NCBI RefSeq assembly: GCF_900116535.1 | Contig: NZ_FPAU01000005.1 | Span: 186,001-250,000 of the forward strand | From: Kosakonia arachidis | Lineage (GTDB): Bacteria > Pseudomonadota > Gammaproteobacteria > Enterobacterales > Enterobacteriaceae | DNA: 64,000 nucleotides | Direction of reading: 5' to 3' | Shown: one piece after another, positions 49,106-57,705 of the stretch | How the letters are laid out: every line of letters starts with the position of its first letter | Position numbering within the stretch: position 1 is the first letter of the stretch | Notes under the pieces: model-generated | What the model saw: the letters and a program-made list of their open reading frames with translations, nothing else | Databases searched by the model: none | What the model was told of the DNA's origin: nothing | Translations under genes and position numbers: made by a program

Positions 49106-49876
49106 ATGAAGTTAAAGCAGGGCACCCAGTGGCTAAACATTCCTGAAGCGAGTATTGAAAGCCTTGAGGAGCGTCGTTATTGGCTGCAATGCGAACGTGC
49201 TTATACTTATCAACCCATCTATAAAACTGACGGTCGTCTGATGGCTATTGAAGTATTGACCATTGTGACGCATCCGTCACAACCTGATCAGCGAATTGCC
49301 CCCGATCGTTATTTCAGCCAGATCCCCGTGCGCCTGCGCGTGGAGGTGGTACATGAGCAGGTCGAGTTGCTGGCAGAACAGCAGACTTTCTTCACTGATA
49401 ATGATGTGCTGGCCTCGGTCAATGTCGATGGCCCGACGTTGCTGACGATGCGCGAGAATACGCGACTGATGGCGCTGATCGAGTCGCTGTCGTGGATCCG
49501 TTTTGAACTGGTGGAGCATATTCGTTTACCGCAGGATTCTACCTTTGCTTCGATCAGCGAAATTGGCCCGCTGTGGCTGGATGATTTCGGCACCGGGATG
49601 GCGAATTTCTCGGCGCTGAGCGAAGTGCGTTACGACTACATCAAAGTGGCGCGCGACCTGTTTATCATGCTGCGTAAAACCCCGGAAGGGCAGAACCTGT
49701 TCACCATGCTATTGCAGTTGATGAACCGCTACTGCCAGGGCGTTATTGTTGAAGGGGTTGAAACCCTTGAAGAGTGGCGTGACGTGCAGAAGTCTCCGGC
49801 CTTTGCGGCGCAAGGCTATTTTTTGTCGCGTCCGGTTCCTCTGGCCCGACTCGAACATGTGATACTCAATTTGTAA
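49106..49876 (+). CDS. pdeH: c-di-GMP phosphodiesterase PdeH (YhjH)
   Basis: A 256-residue stand-alone EAL protein, the main c-di-GMP phosphodiesterase of the flagellar regulon in E. coli. Catalytic positions seen: EVL signature in LMAIEVLTIV (Glu intact), SVNVDGPTLL, FELVEHIRL, LWLDDFGTGMANF, DYIKVARDLF, and IVEGVETLEEW. There are no membrane segments or sensor domain. It is expressed from the sigma-28 promoter upstream, so motile cells should lower c-di-GMP and with it both cellulose synthases. yhjG follows after 65 bp. Confidence 0.96.
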   Translation: MKLKQGTQWLNIPEASIESLEERRYWLQCERAYTYQPIYKTDGRLMAIEVLTIVTHPSQPDQRIAPDRYFSQIPVRLRVEVVHEQVELLAEQQTFFTDNDVLASVNVDGPTLLTMRENTRLMALIESLSWIRFELVEHIRLPQDSTFASISEIGPLWLDDFGTGMANFSALSEVRYDYIKVARDLFIMLRKTPEGQNLFTMLLQLMNRYCQGVIVEGVETLEEWRDVQKSPAFAAQGYFLSRPVPLARLEHVILNL

Positions 49877-49941
49877 TTCCGCCCTTTCAGTGAGCCTAAA
49901 CTATCTTTATGAGAGGTAAGGCTTCAAAGGAAAGGGAAACA

Positions 49942-51996
49942 ATGACCAACACGCGCAAAGCGATCACCGCTGTTATAGCCACAGTACTGTTATTGATTGT
50001 GGTTGTTGTCGTTATCATCGCCACCTTCGACTGGAACCGCCTGAAACCCACCATCAATGAAAAAGTCTCTGCCGAACTGAATCGTCAGTTTGCCATTCGT
50101 GGCGATCTGGGCGTGGTCTGGGAGCGGCAAAAAGAAGAGACCGGCTGGCGCAGTTGGGTGCCGTGGCCACATGTTCACGCTGACGATATTATTCTGGGCA
50201 ATCCGCCGGGCATTGATGAGGTCACCATGGTGCATTTGCCGCGCGTGGAAGCCACGTTGGCACCGCTGGCGCTGTTCAGCAAAACGGTCTATCTGCCGTG
50301 GATCAAACTGCAACAGCCGGATGCCCGCCTTATTCGCCGCTCAGAAAAACTCAATAACTGGACATTCACCCTCGCCAGTGATGCCAACAAAAAAACGAAT
50401 GTGCAGCCCTCTTCGTGGTCATTTCGCCTTGATAATATTCTCTTCGATCGCGGACATATTGCCATTGATGATGCGGTGACGCGCGCCGATATCGAGATCC
50501 TCGTCGATCCGCTCGGTAAGCCGTTGCCATTTAGCGAAGTGACCGGCAAAGACGATGGCAAAGCGAAGGCAGGCGATTATGTTTTTGGCCTGACAGCAAA
50601 AGGGCGCTACAACGGACAGCCGCTTTCCGGAACGGGAAAAATCGGCGGCATGCTGGCGCTGCGCAGCGAAGGAATGCCTTTCCCGGTGCAGGCGGATTTT
50701 CGCTCCGGCAATACTCGCGTCGCGTTTGTCGGTAAGGTCAACGATCCGATGAACATCGGCGGCGTCGATCTTCAACTGAAGTTCGGCGGTGATTCTCTGG
50801 GCGATCTCTATGACTTAACTGGCGTGTTGCTGCCGGATACGCCGCCGTTTGAGACCGACGGCCATCTGGTAGCGAAGATAGGCAGTGAAAAAGGCTCGAC
50901 ATTTGATTACCGCGATTTCAATGGACATATCGGCGACAGCGACATCCACGGCTCGCTCAAATACACCACCGGTAAACCACGACCGAAACTGGAAGGCGAT
51001 GTGGAGTCGCGTCAGTTGCGGCTGGTAGATTTAGGACCGCTCATCGGCGTTGATTCCGATAAAGGGGCGCAGCAGCCCGGACGCACTGAACAGCAAAAAG
51101 GGGAGAAACCGGTGCAACCGGCAGGCAAAATACTGCCGTACGATCGCTTTGAAACCGATAAATGGAATGTGATGGATGCCGATGTCCTCTTTAAGGGTCG
51201 CCGTATCGAGCATGGCTCAACGTTGCCCATCAGCGACCTCTCGACGCACATTATCCTCAACAACGCTGACCTACGCCTGCAACCGCTGAAATTTGGCCTT
51301 GCGGGCGGCACCATCTCATCGAACCTCCATTTTGAAGGGGATAAAAAACCGATGCAGGGCCATGCACAGATCCAGGCGCGGCGGCTGAAACTGAAACAAT
51401 TGATGCCGAACGTCGAGCTAATGCAAAAAACACTCGGCGAGATGAACGGCGATGCAGACATTCATGGCATGGGGAACTCGGTCGCTGCGCTGCTCGCTAC
51501 CAGTAAGGGCAATCTCAAACTGCTGATGAACAACGGGTTGGTGAGCCGCAATTTGATGGAGATCCTCGGCCTGAACGTTGGCAACTATGTTATCGGCCAG
51601 CTGTTTGGTGATGACGAAGTGCGGGTCAACTGTGCGGCGGCCAATCTGGATTTGACGAACGGCGTCGCGCGTCCGCAAATCTTCGCTTTCGATACCGAAA
51701 ATGCGCTGATTAATGTCACCGGCACCGCCAGCTTTGCCTCTGAGCAACTGGATTTAACCATCGACCCGGAGAGTAAAGGCATTCGCATCGTGACGCTGCG
51801 CTCGCCGCTGTATGTGCGCGGCAGCTTCAAAAATCCACAGGCAGGGGTTAAAGCCGGGCCACTGATTGCGCGCGGCGCCGTGGCGGCGGCGCTGGCGACG
51901 TTAGCGACTCCTGCAGCAGCGTTACTGGCGCTGATCTCACCCTCAGAAGGGGAGAAAAATCAGTGCCAGACGATTTTGTCACAGATGAAACACTAA
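49942..51996 (+). CDS. yhjG: AsmA-family protein YhjG
   Basis: A 684-residue inner-membrane-anchored periplasmic protein. It has one N-terminal helix (AVIATVLLLIVVVVVIIATF, about 8-27), an AsmA N-terminal domain (FDWNRLKPTINEKVSAELNR, residues 27-46) and a C-terminal AsmA-2 region with NGDADIHGMGNSVAALLATSKGNLKLLMNNG (in segments near 497-527). Known: AsmA-like proteins bridge the envelope and are thought to move phospholipids; YhjG itself has no settled role. Start ATG 49942 follows AAAGGGAAAC; a frame 11 codons longer lacks a better site. Confidence 0.9.
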   Translation: MTNTRKAITAVIATVLLLIVVVVVIIATFDWNRLKPTINEKVSAELNRQFAIRGDLGVVWERQKEETGWRSWVPWPHVHADDIILGNPPGIDEVTMVHLPRVEATLAPLALFSKTVYLPWIKLQQPDARLIRRSEKLNNWTFTLASDANKKTNVQPSSWSFRLDNILFDRGHIAIDDAVTRADIEILVDPLGKPLPFSEVTGKDDGKAKAGDYVFGLTAKGRYNGQPLSGTGKIGGMLALRSEGMPFPVQADFRSGNTRVAFVGKVNDPMNIGGVDLQLKFGGDSLGDLYDLTGVLLPDTPPFETDGHLVAKIGSEKGSTFDYRDFNGHIGDSDIHGSLKYTTGKPRPKLEGDVESRQLRLVDLGPLIGVDSDKGAQQPGRTEQQKGEKPVQPAGKILPYDRFETDKWNVMDADVLFKGRRIEHGSTLPISDLSTHIILNNADLRLQPLKFGLAGGTISSNLHFEGDKKPMQGHAQIQARRLKLKQLMPNVELMQKTLGEMNGDADIHGMGNSVAALLATSKGNLKLLMNNGLVSRNLMEILGLNVGNYVIGQLFGDDEVRVNCAAANLDLTNGVARPQIFAFDTENALINVTGTASFASEQLDLTIDPESKGIRIVTLRSPLYVRGSFKNPQAGVKAGPLIARGAVAAALATLATPAAALLALISPSEGEKNQCQTILSQMKH

Positions 51997-52018
51997 CGCA
52001 GAAAACACGAAGACGTGA

Positions 52019-52041
52019 CCCTCTCGCCTGTGGCGAGAGGG
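52019..52041. terminator. Bidirectional hairpin between yhjG and yhjE
   Basis: CCCTCTCGCC, loop TGT, GGCGAGAGGG: a perfect 10-bp inverted repeat between converging stops, followed by more G. Member of the CCCTCTC hairpin family. Confidence 0.72.
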
Positions 52042-52048
52042 GGGAGGA

Positions 52049-53365
52049 TTACAGCGCCTGGTGTTTGGTTTCGTGAGTCAGCAGCAGCGCAATCAATGTT
52101 AAGCCCGCCATTGCCGCCAGGTAGAACCCGACATACATCAGACCGTAATTCGCCTGCAACCAGGCGGCGATATACGGTGCCACAGACGCGCCGAGAATGG
52201 ACGACACGTTATAGGAGAATGAAGCACCGGTATAACGCACTTCGGTCGGGAATAGTTCCGGCAGCAGTGCACCCATCGGGCCGAAAGTCAGCCCCATCAG
52301 GCTTAAGCCAATCAGCAGGTAAATCATCACCAGCACCGGGTTACCAGAACCCAGCAGCGGCGGGAAGACAAACAGCGCGAACAAAATGATAAGCGTGGTG
52401 ATGATAACCATGCTTTTACGGCGGCCAAACGCATCGGCCAGCAGGCCCGCCACCGGCACCATCACGCCGAAGCCAATCACTGCCATCATCAGCATCCACA
52501 GTACTTCATTGCGCGGCATGCCAAGTCCCTGCGGCGAGGTACTGAACGTCATTGAATAGACCGTCATGATATAGAACAGCGTGTAGGTTGCCAGCATGAT
52601 AAAGGTACCCAGCACCGTCACGCGGACGTGTTTGGTCAGCAGCGTACCTAGCGGGATTTTCACCTGTTTTTTCGCTGCAGCAGCTTTGGCGAATACCGGC
52701 GTTTCATGCAGTGAAACGCGCACATACAGGCCGATCAGCACCAGTACCGCAGAGAAGATAAACGGTACGCGCCAGCCCCAATGCATAAACTGTTCGTCGG
52801 TCAGCAGCCAGGAGAGCAGCAGGAACGTGCCGTTCGCGAAGAAGAAGCCGATTGGCGCACCCAACTGCGGGAATGAACCGTACAACGCGCGTTTGCGTGG
52901 CGGGGCGTTTTCCGTGGCCAGCAGTGCTGCGCCGCCCCACTCGCCGCCAAGCCCCAGACCCTGGCCAAACCGGGCCAGCGCCAGCAGCAACGGCGCCATT
53001 ACGCCGATCGTTTCGTAGCCTGGCAGCAGGCCGATCACCACAGTAGAGATGCCCATGGTTAGCAGCGACGCCACCAGCGTTACTTTGCGGCCTACACGGT
53101 CGCCGAAGTGGCCGAACACCGCAGAGCCGATCGGGCGAGCGATAAAGGCGATGGCGAAGGTCGCCAGCGATTGCAGCGTGGCGGCCGTTGGGTCGCCCTG
53201 CGGAAAGAAGATATGCGGGAACACAATCACCGCAGCGGTCGCGTAAATATAGAAGTCGAAGAACTCGATGGCGGTGCCGATCAGCGAAGCAACGACGACT
53301 TTATTGCGTGAGTTTACCGGTGGGTTTTCCTGCTCGTTGTCGAAAGTGGTAGCTGTAGCTTGCAT
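52049..53365 (-). CDS. yhjE: MFS transporter YhjE (metabolite:H+ symporter family)
   Basis: A 438-residue inner-membrane protein with 12 predicted helices, close to E. coli YhjE (440 aa). Seen: the sugar/MHS-type motifs FGHFGDRVGRK between helices 2 and 3, LGGEWGGAALLATENAP and LPELFPTEVRYTGASFSYN. The family includes proline/betaine and dicarboxylate symporters (ProP, KgtP); the substrate of YhjE is unknown. The 273 bp upstream to yhjD contains no gene that I can support. Confidence 0.94.
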   Translation of the reverse strand: MQATATTFDNEQENPPVNSRNKVVVASLIGTAIEFFDFYIYATAAVIVFPHIFFPQGDPTAATLQSLATFAIAFIARPIGSAVFGHFGDRVGRKVTLVASLLTMGISTVVIGLLPGYETIGVMAPLLLALARFGQGLGLGGEWGGAALLATENAPPRKRALYGSFPQLGAPIGFFFANGTFLLLSWLLTDEQFMHWGWRVPFIFSAVLVLIGLYVRVSLHETPVFAKAAAAKKQVKIPLGTLLTKHVRVTVLGTFIMLATYTLFYIMTVYSMTFSTSPQGLGMPRNEVLWMLMMAVIGFGVMVPVAGLLADAFGRRKSMVIITTLIILFALFVFPPLLGSGNPVLVMIYLLIGLSLMGLTFGPMGALLPELFPTEVRYTGASFSYNVSSILGASVAPYIAAWLQANYGLMYVGFYLAAMAGLTLIALLLTHETKHQAL

Positions 53366-53638
53366 AAAAATTTCTTATTTTTTGGCGAACGAACGACCAT
53401 ATTAGCCACAGCAAAAGCGACATTTCAATCTGTAACAAAACGGCACTTCGCATGAAAAATGCGCAAAAAGCGGATAATTTTCACACGTGCGATTTCTCTT
53501 CCATGAAATGCTTCACATATTTTATAAATTAGTGAATAAAACTGGTTAGAGGTTAAATAAAAGTTACGGCCTGGATTTTCATGCTGAAAAGCGAGAACGG
53601 GCTGATATTTTACATTTTCACTCAGCCCGGGCGCGAAT

Positions 53639-54670
53639 TTAGTGGCGGGTTTTATCCGGCATGCGCGAGTCATTTTTGTAGTGCGCGGTGGCAATCCATG
53701 CGGCGCAGAACAGCGTCAGACGAGCAAAGAAGTAGAAGAACGCCATCAGTCCGAGTACCGAACCAAACGCCGCCCCGGAGGGGGATTTCACCAGCGTTGG
53801 CAGCGTCCAGGTCATTACGATTTTGATCACCTCAAAACCAATGGCGGCGATAAAGGTGCCGCGGATCAGCGCTTTTTTGTGCGGGCGGTGACGCGGCAAG
53901 CGCCAGAAGATCCAGAAAAAGAGCAGATAGTTGGCGAATATCGAGATCACCAGGCCAATCAGCCGCCAGGCCGGTTTTAGCCACTCGATATTATCGAGAT
54001 AGAGCGCCGAGATAATTATCTGCTGCGCTGAACCGGCAATTGAGGTGATCGACAGCGTGATAATCAAAGCTACCAGCAGACCAATCAGCGAAATAAAGTC
54101 GCGAAAATATTTCACCCAGATTTTTTCCACGTCCTGGGCATTACGCTCCCAGACATCGCGCGACTGCGCGCGGATTGCCTCGCGCAGATTGCCCATCCAG
54201 TTCACGCCGGAGTAGAGGGCGATGGCCAGCCCGACGATCCCCACTGTGGTACGCTGCTGTACGGCGATATTGATGGTGTTCTTCAGCATCGTCGCCATAG
54301 TGGGATCGCTGACGCTCAATACAATTTTGTCGAAGATGTCCTGCAACAGCGTTGGATGCGAGGCCAGCACAAACCCAGCGGCGGCAAACGAGACCATCAG
54401 AATCGGGATCATCGACAGAAAAGAGAAGTAGGTGATGGCTGCGCCAAACTGGTTTCCCATACGATCATTAAAGCGCTCTGTGGCGCGGATCAGGTGTGCG
54501 ATAGCGGGAAGGCGCTGTATTTTTTGCGCCGTGCCGGTCACGGTCGCAAGTGTACTGTTGACTTTTCCTTCCGTGGTGTTCTGCTGCTGTGCAGGCTGTC
54601 CCGTTACCTTCCTTACGGGTTTATAGTCGAGGTTTTGCGTCGGGCGTTTTTCATGATTTTCCGGCGTCAT
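53639..54670 (-). CDS. yhjD: YihY/BrkB-family inner-membrane protein YhjD
   Basis: A 343-residue protein. The hydrophilic N-terminal 55 residues are followed by about six helices (AAITYFSFLSMIPILMVSFAA near 78; IGLVISIFANYLLFFWIFW near 237; FFYFFARLTLFCAAWIATA at the C-terminus). It matches E. coli YhjD (337 aa). Known: specific mutations of E. coli YhjD let cells live with lipid IVA-only LPS, so a role in lipid export has been suggested. It lies downstream of yhjC on the same strand. Confidence 0.92.
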   Translation of the reverse strand: MTPENHEKRPTQNLDYKPVRKVTGQPAQQQNTTEGKVNSTLATVTGTAQKIQRLPAIAHLIRATERFNDRMGNQFGAAITYFSFLSMIPILMVSFAAAGFVLASHPTLLQDIFDKIVLSVSDPTMATMLKNTINIAVQQRTTVGIVGLAIALYSGVNWMGNLREAIRAQSRDVWERNAQDVEKIWVKYFRDFISLIGLLVALIITLSITSIAGSAQQIIISALYLDNIEWLKPAWRLIGLVISIFANYLLFFWIFWRLPRHRPHKKALIRGTFIAAIGFEVIKIVMTWTLPTLVKSPSGAAFGSVLGLMAFFYFFARLTLFCAAWIATAHYKNDSRMPDKTRH

Positions 54671-54724
54671 CAGCGCTTTTTTCCTTCTCCTGAATGTGTC
54701 TGTAACTGAAATTATAGCCTGGCG

Positions 54725-55624
54725 CTAATCGACATAATCTTTCAGCGCCGTCACCAGCCACTCCATAAATAGATGTACGCGGCGGGAGAGATTGCGGCGG
54801 TGCGGGTAAACCAGCGAGACCGGCATTGGCTCAGCGCGATATTGTGGCAGGATCTCCACCAGCTTTCCGGCACGCAGCGCTTCGCGCACGCCGATACGCG
54901 GAACCTGAATAATTCCCAGCCCGGCAAGGCAGGCGGCCTGATAGGTTTCTGTACTGTTGACGGTCAGAATGCCGCCGGTTTTTATCCACCGCGTCTGCTT
55001 ATCCTGCCAGACTTCAAAACCTTGCGGACGCGTACCGAGGTTCACCGCATAATGCACTAGCGCATGAGAGGACAAATCATCCAGACCCTCCGGATAACCG
55101 AATCGCGCCAGATAATCGGGGCTGGCGCAATTAATGACCGATAACCGCCCAAGCTGACGGGCGATTAAGCCGGAATCTTTCAGTGTGCCAACGCGTACCA
55201 CACAGTCGAAACCTTCTCGGATAATATCCACCAGCCGATCGCTGCTGCTCAGCTCCAGTTCAATGCCGGGATACTGTTGCACGAAAGTGGGTAAGCGCGG
55301 GATAACCAGATTCTTCGCCACGCCGACCGGCATATCCACGCGCAATCGCCCGCTGATGCTGGAGGGGTCGTGCAAAAACAGGCCGTCCAGCTCGTCCATA
55401 TTTGCCAGCAGATCTTTTGCTCGCTCGTAGTAGACCATCCCATCCTGCGTAAGCTGTACCCGGCGGGTGGTACGGTGCAACAACTGTGTGCCGAGGTGGG
55501 TTTCCAGCGCCTGAATCTGGCGAGATACGCTACCTTTAGGTAATCCCAATGAATCCGCCGCCCGGGAAAAACTTTCAAGTTCCGCGACGCGAATAAACAG
55601 TTGCATTGCGTAAATTTTATCCAT
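54725..55624 (-). CDS. yhjC: LysR-type regulator YhjC
   Basis: A 299-residue LysR protein, the same length as E. coli YhjC and next to yhjD as there. The winged HTH is at residues 1-60 (AMQLFIRVAELESFSRAADSLGLPKGSVSRQIQALE in pieces), followed by a LysR substrate domain with FDCVVRVG and GLGIIQVPRIGVREAL, typical of the group that controls neighbouring short-chain dehydrogenases. It is divergent from an SDR gene with 118 bp between starts, so that gene is a likely target. Sequence similarity to E. coli YhjC is clear but not extreme; a paralogue cannot be excluded. Confidence 0.8.
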   Translation of the reverse strand: MDKIYAMQLFIRVAELESFSRAADSLGLPKGSVSRQIQALETHLGTQLLHRTTRRVQLTQDGMVYYERAKDLLANMDELDGLFLHDPSSISGRLRVDMPVGVAKNLVIPRLPTFVQQYPGIELELSSSDRLVDIIREGFDCVVRVGTLKDSGLIARQLGRLSVINCASPDYLARFGYPEGLDDLSSHALVHYAVNLGTRPQGFEVWQDKQTRWIKTGGILTVNSTETYQAACLAGLGIIQVPRIGVREALRAGKLVEILPQYRAEPMPVSLVYPHRRNLSRRVHLFMEWLVTALKDYVD

Positions 55625-55742
55625 ACCGACACTCTATTGTTGTCGTGAGTGAAACAGTGAAGCGTAATTTAACACCTTTATTGTTTTTTCGTCAGTTAAT
55701 AAACTTTTCTCACTCTCCACATCAGCGAAAATGAGGTTTCTT

Positions 55743-56501
55743 ATGACACAACCGATAGCATTAGTGACTGGCGGCAGCCGTGGGCTGGGTAAAAATGCGG
55801 CCCTGAAACTGGCAGAGAAGGGAACGGGCATTATCCTGACCTACAACAGCAACGCCGAAGAAGCACAGAAAGTCGTAGGCGAAATTGAGCAAAAGGGCGT
55901 GAAAGCCGTGGCATTGCAGTTGAACGTCGGTGATATTTCACGTTTTGCTGCATTTACCCGTGAAGTCCATGAACAGCTAAAAGAGGTCTGGCAGCGTGAG
56001 ACGTTCGATTATTTATTGAACAATGCCGGCATCGGCATTCACGCAGCGTTTGCTGAAACCACGGAAGCACAGTTTGACCAGCTGATGAATATCCATGTTA
56101 AAGGACCATTCTTCCTGACGCAAAATCTGCTGCCGTTGCTGAAAAATGGTGGTCGCATTCTTAATGTTTCCAGCGGCCTGGCGCGTTTTTGTCAGCCAGG
56201 ATATGCCGCTTATGCGTCAATGAAAGGGGCGATGGAAGTATTGACCCGTTATCAGGCGAAAGAGCTGGGCGCGCGTGGAATTGCGGTGAATATCATCGCG
56301 CCGGGCGCTATCGAAACCGATTTTGGCGGCGGCCAGGTGCGCGACAACGAGCAGATTAATCAGTATCTCGCTGCGCAAACCGCACTGGGGCGTGTGGGGC
56401 TACCGGACGATATTGGCGATGCGATGGCGGCGTTGCTGAGCGATGAGCTGGGCTGGATGAACGCGCAGCGCGTAGAAGTCTCTGGCGGTATGTTCCTGTA
56501 A
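55743..56501 (+). CDS. Short-chain dehydrogenase/reductase
   Basis: A 252-residue classical SDR. NAD(P)-binding TGGSRGLGKNAALKLA (residues 9-24), LLNNAGIGIHA, active-site Ser in NVSSGLARF, catalytic pair in GYAAYASMKGA (YxxxK), and INGIAPG-like VNIIAPGAIETDF. All catalytic residues are present; the substrate cannot be predicted. Start at 55743 chosen for GAGG 5 nt upstream (within AATGAGG); an ATG four codons earlier would remove that site. It is divergent from the YhjC-like regulator, the usual arrangement for a regulated reductase. Confidence 0.88.
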   Translation: MTQPIALVTGGSRGLGKNAALKLAEKGTGIILTYNSNAEEAQKVVGEIEQKGVKAVALQLNVGDISRFAAFTREVHEQLKEVWQRETFDYLLNNAGIGIHAAFAETTEAQFDQLMNIHVKGPFFLTQNLLPLLKNGGRILNVSSGLARFCQPGYAAYASMKGAMEVLTRYQAKELGARGIAVNIIAPGAIETDFGGGQVRDNEQINQYLAAQTALGRVGLPDDIGDAMAALLSDELGWMNAQRVEVSGGMFL

Positions 56502-56510
56502 GACAACGAC

Positions 56511-56536
56511 GCCCGGCGCTTTTTTGGCTGCCGGGC
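56511..56536. terminator. Bidirectional hairpin after the SDR gene
   Basis: GCCCGGC and GCCGGGC flank a 12-nt T-rich loop, between the SDR stop and the stop of the YgiW/YdeI-like gene. The stem sequence resembles the hairpin after dppF (REP-like). Confidence 0.6.
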
Positions 56537-56545
56537 ACACGTTGG

Positions 56546-56944
56546 CTACTGTTTCTGAAAATGTGTAACCCGGATAAATGCAGGCTGCTGTTTTTTATCC
56601 AGCGAGCCGCTGATGCCGACGAGTTCATCCGGTGATACGGATTTACCATCGAATAGCGCCAACGGAATCACCACATTTATCTCGCCTGTTTTATCGCGAA
56701 GCAGATAACTATCCTCGCTCTCCTTTTTTACCAGGTTGCCGTGCAGCGAGACGGATGCGCCGTCATGCATGGATTTTACGTCCTGGATGGTGGAGCTTCG
56801 CGCATCCTCCATCCCTCGGTAACCATCCTCCATTTTGTGCGGTGGTGGCGGGGCTTTATCGGTTTTCAGACCGGGTGAATCTTCGGCGAATGCCGTCATG
56901 GAGAACAGTGTTGCTACACCGAGGATGAACACAGTTTTCTTCAT
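56546..56944 (-). CDS. YgiW/YdeI-family periplasmic OB-fold protein
   Basis: A 132-residue exported protein with signal peptide [20 protein letters not shown] (1-20), a Pro/Lys-rich linker ([13 protein letters not shown]) and an OB-fold domain ([21 protein letters not shown] to GISGSLDKK, about 53-125). Known relatives in E. coli and Salmonella contribute to tolerance of peroxide, metals or antimicrobial peptides. ATG 56944 starts a signal peptide; an ATG nine codons upstream does not improve it. It is convergent with the SDR gene. I cannot say which paralogue this is. Confidence 0.82.
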   Translation of the reverse strand: MKKTVFILGVATLFSMTAFAEDSPGLKTDKAPPPPHKMEDGYRGMEDARSSTIQDVKSMHDGASVSLHGNLVKKESEDSYLLRDKTGEINVVIPLALFDGKSVSPDELVGISGSLDKKQQPAFIRVTHFQKQ

Positions 56945-57012
56945 AACTTCTCCTGTCAGTTGCCGGAACACGTCTTTAAGCCTGGCAGAATGGCGTGTGA
57001 TGTGCTGGTAAA

Positions 57013-57549
57013 TCAGTATATTTCTGTATATTCATGGCGCAGTAAGCCAAACAGCCAGTCGTTATGCCACGCTCCCGCCAGCCACCAGGCCTGCCGCAGT
57101 TCGCCTTCCAGTACAAATCCTGTTTTTTCCAGTAAGTGGCGTGACGCCAGATTCCCGGCGGTTACTGTGGCAACCAGTCGACGAATACCGCCCTGGTTAA
57201 ACGCGTAATGACACAGAGCGGTAAGGGATTCCTGGCCGTAACCTCTGCCCTGTGCTTGTGGCGCAAACAGGAACCCCACTTCGGCACAATCATCATCACG
57301 GTGGATATAGCCGGTCACTCCCAGTGGCGCGTTGGTGGCGTTATCGCGTACCAGCAAACAGAGCCAGTGCGGGCTGCCGGGCTGCCATTCGGGCAGACGA
57401 GCGTTAAACGCGGCGTGGATCTCCTGTTCACTGCGAGGATCCGAAACGTAACGCATCACATCGGGGTGCTGTTGCAGCGCCAGAAAAAAGGGCCAGTCCT
57501 GTTCAGACAGTGGCGAACAGGTCAGTCTTGGCGTATGAAATATAAGCAT
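57013..57549 (-). CDS. RimJ/RimL-type GNAT acetyltransferase
   Basis: A 178-residue GNAT protein of the Acetyltransf_3 kind. [30 protein letters not shown] is the usual opening (residues 6-35); the acetyl-CoA loop is [35 protein letters not shown] is the classic C-terminal motif. Relatives acetylate ribosomal-protein N-termini or small molecules; the substrate here is unknown. It stands alone, divergent from the large protein at 57706. Confidence 0.85.
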   Translation of the reverse strand: MLIFHTPRLTCSPLSEQDWPFFLALQQHPDVMRYVSDPRSEQEIHAAFNARLPEWQPGSPHWLCLLVRDNATNAPLGVTGYIHRDDDCAEVGFLFAPQAQGRGYGQESLTALCHYAFNQGGIRRLVATVTAGNLASRHLLEKTGFVLEGELRQAWWLAGAWHNDWLFGLLRHEYTEIY

Positions 57550-57705
57550 CTTGAATGTCTCCGGCTATTTTTTTAGGCGTTGAAACCCCTATCACTGATC
57601 ATAATCTTTAATTGGTCTATATTTTAACTACCCGTAATTAAAGAAAAAATTCAGTGCTGACATTGATCAGATAATTATTTCTTCAGTTGTACTTAAAGGA
57701 AAATA

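Noticed and set aside
53366-53638. A gene in the 273-bp gap between yhjE and yhjD
   Set aside because: AT-rich at the yhjE promoter side; the short frames there lack start signals or similarity.
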